From the IMG/VR virus record IMGVR_UViG_3300048433_000056, positions 1-24,824 of that record: a stretch of 24,824 nucleotides of DNA, one strand, 5' to 3'. Under the pieces are notes generated by a model, which worked only from the letters and a program-made list of their open reading frames with translations, was not told the origin of the DNA and made no database searches. Each line of letters begins with the position of its first letter. Position 1 is the stretch's first letter. Source of the stretch: a virus. Made by a program: the position numbers and the translations under genes. Positions 1 through 6,915 of this stretch are shown here, piece by piece.

Positions 1-1755
1 AATCTGTTACACGTGTTCTAGCATAGTCTGCACTAAAGTTTCTAGCGTAGTCTGCACTATAATTTCTTGCATAGTTACCAGTGTAATTACCTAAGAAGTC
101 ACCCGTGTATGTAGTGATACGAGTTCTGTTAGAATCTCTGGTAGATGTTCTTTGATAATCAGCACTAAAGTTTCTAGCATAGTTACCAGTATAGTCACCT
201 AAGAAATTACCTACGTAATCAGTAATACGAGTTCTATTAGAATCTCTGGTAGATGTTCTTGTATAGTTTCTAGCATAGTTTGCAGTAAAGTTTCTAGCAT
301 AGTTTGTATTACGGTCTCTGGTATATGCGGCACTAAAGTTTCTGGCATAGTTTGCAGTAAACGCTCTTGCATAGTTAGTAGCACGAGTTCTTCCGTAGTT
401 ACCTACAAAGTTACCTGTGTAGTTACCAGCGAAGTTACCAGTGTAGTTACCTACAAAGTTACCAGTGTAGTTATAAGCGTTACCACCTTTACCACCACCC
501 GCATAGTTAGTTGCACGAGTTCTTGAATATGCAGTAGCACGTGTCCTTGCGTATGCAGTAGCACGAGTTCTTGAATAGTCACCTACGAAGTTACCTGTGT
601 AGTTACGAGCATAGTTACCAAGATAATTACGAGCATAGTTTCCTGTGTAGTTACCCTCAAAGTCACCATGATAATTTCTAGCATAGTTACCAAGGAAGTT
701 TCTAGCATAGTTACCTACGAAGTCACCCGCATAGTCTCCCGCAAAATCTCCAGTGTATGTAGTAACACGAGTTCTTTGATAGTTCGCACTATAATTACGT
801 GCATAGTTACCTGTATAATCACCTAAGAAATTTCCTGTATAGTCGCCTGCATAATCTCCTACGTAATCAGTAATACGTGTTCTTTGATAATCAGCACTAA
901 AGTTTCTAGCGTAGTTTCCAGTGTAGTTACGAGCATAGTTACCAGTATAGTTTCCTTCAAAGTTACCAGTAAAAACTTGTGTGTAATCAGTTGAACGAGT
1001 TCTTTGATAATCAGCACTAAAGTTTCTGGCATAGTTACCTGTATAGTTTCCTTCAAAGTTACCAGTGTATGTTCCCGCTGAGTTAGTAACACGTGTTCTC
1101 TGATAATCTGCTTCAAAGTTTCTAGCGTAGTTTCCTGTGTAATCTCCTAAAAAATTACCTGTAAATGTTGTGACTCTATCTCTGGTATAATCTGCTTCAA
1201 AGTTTCTTGCGTAGTTTCCTGTATAGTCACCAGTAAAATCTCCAAGGAAATTAGTAACACGTGTTCTCTGATAGTTTGCAGAATAATTTCTTGTATAATT
1301 ACCTGTATAATTACCAGTGAAATCTCCTATGAATTCCGCAGTACTGTTTCTAGTATATGCAGCACTATAGTTTCTTGAATAGTTTCCGACATAGTTACCA
1401 GTGAAATCACCAGTAAATGTAGTGACTCTTGTTCTTGAATATACAGCAGAATATGCACGAGCATAGTTTCCGATATAATTACCAAGGAAGTTTCTAGAGT
1501 AATCACCAGTATAGTTACCTTCAAAGTCTCTGGAGTAATTACCTACGTAATCTCCAATAAAACTTCTGGAATAATCCCCAACAAAGTCTCCAACAAAGTT
1601 ACCTGTAAAGTCTCCAGTATATTCACCTAGAAAATTACCTGTGAAATTCCTTGAGTAATTACCTACGTAATCAACACTTCTAGAGAAATCTGCGGTACGG
1701 TTTCTAGTAGAATCTGTTGTACTAACCCTTTGATAGTTTGCACTATAATCAGTGT
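1..1755 (-). repeat. Coding tetrapeptide-repeat array, 12-bp unit
   Basis: The array encodes roughly 145 consecutive units of Y/F-x-G/R/A-N/D/T. Higher-order modules recur, typically FSAD-YQRT-R(V/I)TD followed by several YxGD/YTGN units and YARN. One 29-base segment coding RNFSADYQRT is perfectly repeated at 147-175, 879-907 and 999-1027. Elsewhere synonymous codons differ freely between units (TAT/TAC, AAT/AAC, several Gly codons), so most copies are old and conserved at protein level rather than fresh slippage products. One short interruption, rich in Gly and Lys, lies near 475-505. Confidence 0.85.
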
Positions 1756-2563
1756 TTACTAGGTTAAAACGAGTATCCGTTGCAGTACCACGAGTCGCCC
1801 AAGTTCCTGTATCTGTTGGAGCGCCTTGAACATTACTTCTTAATTGATATGTTCCAACTCCATTAGAACCACTTGATATTCTAGATTGTACTCTTGACCC
1901 AAAACTATATTTAATTTCTGCATCGGTCATTTCTTTCAGACCTTGGAAAGAACCAGTCAATCCAGATGCACGTTTAATTGAGACAGGTCTTACTACAGTC
2001 GGTGAAGACATACTAGACTTCACATAAAGGTTATATACTGTTCCTGAAGAACCTGTTTGTAATCTATCAGAGAATACTCCAGCTTTATATGTTGAGTATG
2101 TTCCGCCTGGCGAAGACGAACCTAATCGGTATGTGCCTGGATATTCAGATGTTGCAATACGACTTGTTAAACGGTCTGTGAGTGTATCTACTTCTGAGGA
2201 ATCAAGTTCATGAATCTCACTTGTTCCACTATTATCATTAAACTCAATAGGATATCTAAATGCATCGGAGTCACCCGCAAAGTTAGTGATACCTTCTCTT
2301 TGATATAATGATGTTGTTGTTTGTATTACTGGAACATTACCACTAGCAAATCCGTGTGTTCCAACTGCATCGTCAAAAGTAGTATCGGTATATGTTCCGA
2401 TTAAAGCGTTATTAGTTGAGGATGCGGTAAGTGTTCCTACTGCACTAGAATCCAACGCAGAAAGATGCAACCCTGCTTGATACGCAAGGTAATTCTCCTC
2501 TGTGGTTGTTATTTCCTTGAGGTCACCATTTGTACCTTCAAGTTTTAGTGTGGTAGTTCCCAT
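1..2563 (-). CDS. Tetrapeptide-repeat tail fibre-like protein (C-terminus beyond window)
   Basis: Reading down from the ATG at 2563-2561 gives 854 codons with no stop before the left edge, so the gene is partial at its 3' end. The start is preceded by AGGTTGAT, a plausible ribosome binding site, 10 bases after the previous stop. Residues 1-270 are a non-repetitive head domain clearly paralogous to that of the upstream gene: shared pieces include a YLAY-x-AG motif near residue 28, a TDTxFDxAVGT stretch, TTTSLYQ, RLGSS and SIKRASGxTG. From about residue 270 onward nearly everything is a period-4 repeat of the form aromatic-x-Gly/Arg-Asn/Asp, for example YTGN, YARN, FSAD, broken at intervals by an Arg/Thr-rich unit such as RTRVTD. 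I know no enzymatic motif here. Position after the baseplate genes and the repeat architecture suggest a fibre or other surface structural protein; this is inference. Confidence 0.85.
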   Translation of the reverse strand, partial: MGTTTLKLEGTNGDLKEITTTEENYLAYQAGLHLSALDSSAVGTLTASSTNNALIGTYTDTTFDDAVGTHGFASGNVPVIQTTTSLYQREGITNFAGDSDAFRYPIEFNDNSGTSEIHELDSSEVDTLTDRLTSRIATSEYPGTYRLGSSSPGGTYSTYKAGVFSDRLQTGSSGTVYNLYVKSSMSSPTVVRPVSIKRASGLTGSFQGLKEMTDAEIKYSFGSRVQSRISSGSNGVGTYQLRSNVQGAPTDTGTWATRGTATDTRFNLVNTDYSANYQRVSTTDSTRNRTADFSRSVDYVGNYSRNFTGNFLGEYTGDFTGNFVGDFVGDYSRSFIGDYVGNYSRDFEGNYTGDYSRNFLGNYIGNYARAYSAVYSRTRVTTFTGDFTGNYVGNYSRNYSAAYTRNSTAEFIGDFTGNYTGNYTRNYSANYQRTRVTNFLGDFTGDYTGNYARNFEADYTRDRVTTFTGNFLGDYTGNYARNFEADYQRTRVTNSAGTYTGNFEGNYTGNYARNFSADYQRTRSTDYTQVFTGNFEGNYTGNYARNYTGNYARNFSADYQRTRITDYVGDYAGDYTGNFLGDYTGNYARNYSANYQRTRVTTYTGDFAGDYAGDFVGNYARNFLGNYARNYHGDFEGNYTGNYARNYLGNYARNYTGNFVGDYSRTRATAYARTRATAYSRTRATNYAGGGKGGNAYNYTGNFVGNYTGNFAGNYTGNFVGNYGRTRATNYARAFTANYARNFSAAYTRDRNTNYARNFTANYARNYTRTSTRDSNRTRITDYVGNFLGDYTGNYARNFSADYQRTSTRDSNRTRITTYTGDFLGNYTGNYARNYSADYARNFSADYARTRVTD

Positions 2564-2573
2564 ATCAACCTAT

Positions 2574-5186
2574 TTATGCTGTTCTTACGTAGAGAGTATA
2601 AGTCTCAATATTTTGATTACCACTACCTATGGTTTGACCCGCATAGTTACCAGTAAAGGTTCGAGCAAAGTTTCCTTGAAAGTTTCTTAAATAATTACCT
2701 GTATATTGACCCGCATAGTTTCTAGTATAATTACCAATATAATTAGCAGTAAATGTTCTAGTAAAGTTTCCTATGAAATTACCAGTAAAGGTTCGAGAAT
2801 ATGAGTCTCCTCCACTAAAATTAGAACTTCTTGTACTAACATAGTTTCTAGAATATTGACCACTGAAAAATCTTGTGTAATCACCAGTAAAGTCACCAAC
2901 ATAATCACCCAAGAAATTTCCCGCAAAATCTCCCGCATAATCACCCGCATACTCAGTCGTTGAGTTTGCAGTACTGTTTCTTGTGAATGCACGTGCAAAG
3001 GTATTTTGATATTCACCAATAAATGATGCTGCAAAGTTACCAGTAAAGTATGCCGCAGACCTACGTCTTACAGAGTAAAAATCCCAATATGGAAAATCAG
3101 CATCGGGGTAATCATTATATAAATTACTATGATATCGACCCTGAAAACTACCCTTCTCATATTCATAATTACCAATTATCATACCCGTTACTAGTTTCAT
3201 TTTAGTAATGAAATTTGCCCATGTACCTCCAACAAAATCTTCATAGCTAGGTATTCCAGTAGTATAATTGTATGAAGTTATTGTTAGATATTGACTAAAA
3301 GGTAACACACTTGATGGGTCATCTAACCCAGTAGTAGCTGCATTAGTCATCCCAAGTTGCTGGCTTGACCCTGTATTATCCGCACTGGAGGCATATATTT
3401 TAGCAAAAACAGAAATACCATATTGGTCACCATTAACATGACTCGGCCCACCATAGATTACTCTCCAGTAATCATCCGTAGTAGAATTAGACCTTGAATA
3501 ATAATAACCAGTCCAACCATATGCATAGTTTTGTCTTTGTCTAGTATAATATCTTTGTCCTATGAAATCACCAGTATAGTATTGAACATTACCTTGCTTA
3601 TGTCTACCTCTTTGGTAAACGGCAGTATAATTTGTCGTTTGAATAGAAGTTCTTTGGAAATCACCAGTATAATTTCTTGTGTAGTCACCAGTAAAGTCAC
3701 CAGTAAAGTCACCAGTTATAGTTCTATTTGAATCTCTGTTAGAATCTCTGGTAGATGTTCTCTGGAAGTTTGTCAAGACTGCATCAGTACTATTTCTAGT
3801 ATAGTTAGATTCTCTACTTCTATCAAAGTTTCTGGCATAGTTACCTGTAAAGTCTCTGGCGTAGTTGGCATCATCAATTGATTGACTATCTCTTGTACTA
3901 TTTCTTGTGTATTCACCAGTATAATTACCAGAGTATACGTTTATTCTACCATAGTTTCCAGCAAAAGCATTAGCATAATTACCAGTATAATTATTAACTA
4001 CATTACTTTGTCGTATAAAATTATTACCTTCGGCATCCGCATAGTTTCCTGTGAATACGCTTAATCTAGAATAAGCAGCAGTAAAGTTTTGAGTATAATT
4101 ACCTTGGTAGTTTAAAGCACTACTTCTATTTCTTGAATAGACTCTTTCTGTATTACCAGTAAAGTCACCAGTATAGTTACCTAGAAAACCAGATGCGGCA
4201 TAGTGGTCTGTTCTATCGGTAGTACGAGTTGTTGTGTAACTACTTGTCCTAGTAGCGTCACTGTGACTTAAAAAAGTAGACGAACGATTTCTTGAATAAT
4301 CAGCACTATATGTTGACGTTCTAAGTTTTGAATAGGTTGATGACCTTGCCCTTGTATAGTTTACGTCACTAACAACCTGTCTAGTATCTGTAGCAGTTCC
4401 TTTTGCAGCCCATGTGCCAGGCAAACCTTGACCCGTTGGTGTTGTACCAGAAGGATATATTTTATAAGAACCAATTCCATTAGATGATACTTCTGAGGCA
4501 ATTTTATTTCTAAGATAATCTGCAAAGGTCTGTCTAACTTGGTCATCGGTCATCAACTGAAGACCTTGATACGTTCCTGTAGACCCACTAGCACGTTTTA
4601 TAGAAAACGGTAATACCTTAGTGGGTGAAGTATCATTAGTTTTTCTGTAAATATTATAACCTATAGAAGTTCCATCAGTTCTAGTATCTGTCGCTAAATT
4701 TGATATAACAGCACCCCAACTTCCTGTCGGAGTTGAAGACCCTAGTCTATATGTACTTGGATAGTCAGATGTAAAAACACGACTTCTAATTCTGGTTATT
4801 AAAGAATCCATATCTGAGTCATCCATTTCACGGATAACTCTTTGACCATCACTGTCTCTCTGCATTACAGGAAGACGGAAATTATTAGAACTTCTTATTG
4901 TTGCGTCAGAAATACTTCCCGCTGCTTGATAAAGGGAAGTTGTGGTTGTACCAATTGTTAATAGAGACCCGCCACCACCAGTTCCTACAGCAGAATCAAA
5001 TGATGTATCAGTTAATGTTCCAACAAGGTTTCCTGTGTTGGTAGTGCTTAAAGTGCCAGGCGTACCATTGGCATACCCCGCCATATGTTGACCCGCTAGA
5101 TATGCTAAGTAGTTCTCCTCCGCAGAAGAGAATACTTGCAACTCAGTGGGTGCAGCACTGTCTTTTAACTTTAATGGAACAGTCAT
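2574..5186 (-). CDS. Tetrapeptide-repeat tail fibre-like protein, 870 aa, paralogue of next gene
   Basis: The start at 5186 has a good ribosome binding site (GGAGAAAG) and lies 17 bases after the stop of the upstream gene. Residues 1-275 form a head domain paralogous to that of the gene starting at 2563. Residues 275-540 are period-4 repeats (YTGN, YARN, FTGD and relatives, with Arg/Ser/Thr-rich breaks). Residues about 550-705 are a non-repetitive insert rich in Tyr, Trp and Asp. Residues 706-850 return to the tetrapeptide repeat, and the last 20 residues leave it. No signal peptide, membrane segment or catalytic motif is visible. The adjacent paralogue shows a tandem gene duplication followed by divergence. 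Most likely a fibre or virion-surface protein; the insert could be a receptor-binding or chaperone-like module, but that is a guess. Confidence 0.85.
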   Translation of the reverse strand: MTVPLKLKDSAAPTELQVFSSAEENYLAYLAGQHMAGYANGTPGTLSTTNTGNLVGTLTDTSFDSAVGTGGGGSLLTIGTTTTSLYQAAGSISDATIRSSNNFRLPVMQRDSDGQRVIREMDDSDMDSLITRIRSRVFTSDYPSTYRLGSSTPTGSWGAVISNLATDTRTDGTSIGYNIYRKTNDTSPTKVLPFSIKRASGSTGTYQGLQLMTDDQVRQTFADYLRNKIASEVSSNGIGSYKIYPSGTTPTGQGLPGTWAAKGTATDTRQVVSDVNYTRARSSTYSKLRTSTYSADYSRNRSSTFLSHSDATRTSSYTTTRTTDRTDHYAASGFLGNYTGDFTGNTERVYSRNRSSALNYQGNYTQNFTAAYSRLSVFTGNYADAEGNNFIRQSNVVNNYTGNYANAFAGNYGRINVYSGNYTGEYTRNSTRDSQSIDDANYARDFTGNYARNFDRSRESNYTRNSTDAVLTNFQRTSTRDSNRDSNRTITGDFTGDFTGDYTRNYTGDFQRTSIQTTNYTAVYQRGRHKQGNVQYYTGDFIGQRYYTRQRQNYAYGWTGYYYSRSNSTTDDYWRVIYGGPSHVNGDQYGISVFAKIYASSADNTGSSQQLGMTNAATTGLDDPSSVLPFSQYLTITSYNYTTGIPSYEDFVGGTWANFITKMKLVTGMIIGNYEYEKGSFQGRYHSNLYNDYPDADFPYWDFYSVRRRSAAYFTGNFAASFIGEYQNTFARAFTRNSTANSTTEYAGDYAGDFAGNFLGDYVGDFTGDYTRFFSGQYSRNYVSTRSSNFSGGDSYSRTFTGNFIGNFTRTFTANYIGNYTRNYAGQYTGNYLRNFQGNFARTFTGNYAGQTIGSGNQNIETYTLYVRTA
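2636..3069 (-). repeat. Second tetrapeptide-repeat block of the 870-aa protein
   Basis: This block encodes about 145 residues of period-4 repeat close to the C-terminus, such as YAGD-FAGN-FLGD-YVGD-FTGD. Gly-containing units dominate over Arg-containing ones, unlike the first block, where Arg/Ser/Thr-rich units are common. It stops about 20 codons before the end of the gene. Confidence 0.75.
3600..4360 (-). repeat. First tetrapeptide-repeat block of the 870-aa protein
   Basis: This block encodes about 250 residues of the period-4 motif. The units are more degenerate at its start (near 4360), where Arg/Ser/Thr-rich units dominate, and more regular towards 3660, where FTGD-FTGD-YTRN-type units occur in succession. 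It is separated from the second block by a non-repetitive segment of about 155 residues. Confidence 0.75.
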
Positions 5187-5203
5187 GTTCGCACTTTCTC
5201 CAA

Positions 5204-6709
5204 TTAATTAAGTTGTGTTCCATTCTCATCGAATATAAGTGGAATATCACCCCTTAATGCATTAATAGCATTCACTATACTGTCATCTTCTGTTCCTGTG
5301 AAAGCAGCGTGTAGATTTGATAACGACCCGATTCTAGAATCAACCTCAGCACCAGAAGCATCAAGTCCAGTTACTCTTGCAGCAACTTCGTTGATAGCGG
5401 ATACTAAGTTATTATGACCCGCAGCAGGAACATCGGTAGCATTTAAACCATCAAGGTTACCAACTGCACTATCTAGTAAGTTTAATGATGAACCAATATT
5501 ACCAGTGGTTGTGTTATGAGTTGCCCCAATTGCAGCACCAACCTCTGTATGTAGTTCATTGATTGCACCACGTAATGTGGTAGCAGATGTGTTGAGAGAG
5601 GCAGCACCAATCTCTGCATCGTGTTCGTTGATTGCATCCGCAACAGTTGTTGCAGTAGTAGTCAATGATTGTGTAGGTTCAACAAAGGTATTGAGTGTGT
5701 CAATCTCTGTTTCTAGTTCTGCAATCGCACCTGTAACGGTAGTTGCAGTTGTACCCATTGCACTGTCACCCTGTAGTGCATCAAGTTCATTTACTGCATC
5801 TGATAATGTAGTTGCAGTAGTTGTTAATGCTTGGGCGGGTTCGACTTTTGTATTAAGTGTATCAATCTCTACTTCTAGTTCTGCAATCGCAGTAGATACT
5901 GTAGATGCAGTTGTACCCATTGCAAGAGCAGTAATTGTACCTAACTCATCATCATGTTCTTTAATTGCACCTGTAACAGTAGATGCACTTGTTCCCATTG
6001 AAACATTACCTTGCAATGTATCAAGTTCGTTTACCGCACCTACTAAATCGTTACTAGTAGTACTAATAGTGTAATTTGCTGTAGTACCACGGATTGCAGT
6101 TTCTAGTTCATTGATTGCATCAACGATACCAGTTTTATCGGTTGTACCAAGGGACGCAAGAGTTCTTTTAGTTCCACCCTCTGCGTTAAATATGTCTGCT
6201 TCAAGTTCGTTGATAGCAGCAGTAAGATTCTTTGCACCAGTTGTAAGATTTGTGTGTGGTCTTGCACCAATATCAGAGTCAAGTTCACCAATACCAGTAA
6301 CTAAGTTAGTTGCAGTGGTTGATAGGATATTAGCGACTAGTCCATTATCAGTTCCACGAATAGCAACTTCTAGTTCATTAACACCAGATACAATATCATT
6401 TGCATTTGTTGTTAAATCAGAAGCGGCATTACCACCTCCAGAACCATGCATATCTACATCGTGTTCTACTAGTGCAGACACAACGTTATTTGCAGTAATT
6501 CCTGCTTGTGATAAATCAGTTGCAACTAAGTCATTCGAAGTACCACGAATACCTAGTTCCAGTTCATTAATAGCTGCAACGGCACTAGAGTCCTGATTCG
6601 TGTTTAATCGACCAGTTGCACCTAAGTCTAATGAGACAGTGTTGGTATTAGTAACCAACGTAGTGAACGTATCATTAATCGTTGTAATTGTCGGTTTTGC
6701 GGTAGCCAT
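5204..6709 (-). CDS. Repeat-containing tail fibre-like structural protein, 501 aa
   Basis: The ATG overlaps the stop of the 68-residue gene as TAATG, which suggests coupled translation. The N-terminus (about 30 residues, with a DTF-x-x-LVTxTNT-x-SLDLG pattern) resembles what I recall from structural proteins of marine T4-like phages. The rest is built from around a dozen imperfect repeats in which a Thr-rich strand-like stretch (TTTATTL) precedes an Ala-Ile-Asn-Glu-Leu-Glu helix-like stretch. Repeat length varies from roughly 25 to 54 residues. Such alternation fits an elongated, probably trimeric fibre, but the oligomeric state is inference. No catalytic or metal-binding motif and no membrane segment is seen. 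The position between the giant DUF4815-like protein and the tetrapeptide-repeat proteins supports a fibre or fibre-connector role. Confidence 0.85.
   Translation of the reverse strand: MATAKPTITTINDTFTTLVTNTNTVSLDLGATGRLNTNQDSSAVAAINELELGIRGTSNDLVATDLSQAGITANNVVSALVEHDVDMHGSGGGNAASDLTTNANDIVSGVNELEVAIRGTDNGLVANILSTTATNLVTGIGELDSDIGARPHTNLTTGAKNLTAAINELEADIFNAEGGTKRTLASLGTTDKTGIVDAINELETAIRGTTANYTISTTSNDLVGAVNELDTLQGNVSMGTSASTVTGAIKEHDDELGTITALAMGTTASTVSTAIAELEVEIDTLNTKVEPAQALTTTATTLSDAVNELDALQGDSAMGTTATTVTGAIAELETEIDTLNTFVEPTQSLTTTATTVADAINEHDAEIGAASLNTSATTLRGAINELHTEVGAAIGATHNTTTGNIGSSLNLLDSAVGNLDGLNATDVPAAGHNNLVSAINEVAARVTGLDASGAEVDSRIGSLSNLHAAFTGTEDDSIVNAINALRGDIPLIFDENGTQLN
5690..6012 (-). 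repeat. Two-copy 162-bp tandem repeat inside the 501-aa gene
   Basis: A 54-codon unit is present twice in tandem, offset by 162 bases. Matching words include tgcagttgtacccattgca at 5744-5762 and 5906-5924, and tctagttctgcaatcgca at 5712-5729 and 5874-5891. Each copy codes a MGTTA-TV-AIAELE-EIDTLNT-VEP segment. This is the best-conserved pair in the protein and suggests the most recent internal duplication. Confidence 0.75.
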
Positions 6710-6915
6710 TACAGTTTCTCTATTAGTTTGTTAAGGAGTTCTTTAACTTCACTTACTTCATTCTTTAAATCATCAAACTCTCTTTCTTGTTCTTTTCTTT
6801 TCGTTTTTAATAAACGAGCTTTACTTATCTCATCTTTATTTATATTAACAATTGTCCCCGAATTTGGGTCTCTTGCTAAAGATGAATTTCCTTCTATAGC
6901 AACATACGATTTCAT
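6709..6915 (-). CDS. Small coiled-coil protein, 68 aa, unknown function
   Basis: Its ATG overlaps the stop of the 1732-residue gene (TAATG), and its own stop overlaps the next ATG in the same way, so it is embedded in a translationally coupled string. The first 30 residues contain a LARDPNSGTIVNI stretch. Residues 32-68 are strongly charged and heptad-like, ending in ELLNKLIEKL, which predicts a coiled coil. I recall similarly sized proteins with a 'RDxxSxAIxN' start and a helical tail at this place in other marine T4-like phages, always without assigned function. The real gene status is supported by tight packing and conservation of that pattern. It could be an adaptor or assembly factor between the baseplate periphery and the fibres; this is speculation. 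Confidence 0.75.
   Translation of the reverse strand: MKSYVAIEGNSSLARDPNSGTIVNINKDEISKARLLKTKRKEQEREFDDLKNEVSEVKELLNKLIEKL
6837..6844 (-). promoter_or_regulatory. Possible intragenic T4-type late promoter box (TATAAATA)
   Basis: A perfect TATAAATA octamer on the coding strand lies inside the 68-residue gene, 127 bases upstream of the ATG of the 501-residue fibre-like gene. T4-type late promoters consist essentially of this box alone. Because the box is also just codons for Asn-Ile-Asn in AT-rich DNA, chance is a real alternative. Confidence 0.3.

Noticed and set aside
859-1116. Short minus-strand frames inside the repeat array at 859-1116 and 1327-1524
   Set aside because: They are out-of-frame readings of the repeat in the large partial gene that starts at 2563, giving Leu/Thr/Glu-rich nonsense.
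1-1755. Regularly spaced short repeats suggesting a CRISPR array
   Set aside because: Units follow each other without unique spacers, are 12 bases long with synonymous variation, and stay in one open reading frame; they are coding repeats.
2571-2578. CATAAATA just before the ATG at 2563 as a late promoter
   Set aside because: It deviates from TATAAATA in its first base, overlaps the stop codon of the upstream gene and lies only 7 bases from the ATG; the evidence is too weak to list as a promoter.
1-5186. Diversity-generating retroelement target, given the variable repeat proteins
   Set aside because: No reverse transcriptase or template-repeat pair with adenine-specific differences is visible in the window, and variation is mostly at third codon positions.
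5559-6074. Long plus-strand open frame (171 codons), and a similar one at 6111-6596
   Set aside because: Both are antisense to the repetitive 501-residue gene. Their Ser/Val/Ala-rich translations simply mirror its repeats, and there is no ribosome binding site context or plus-strand gene nearby.
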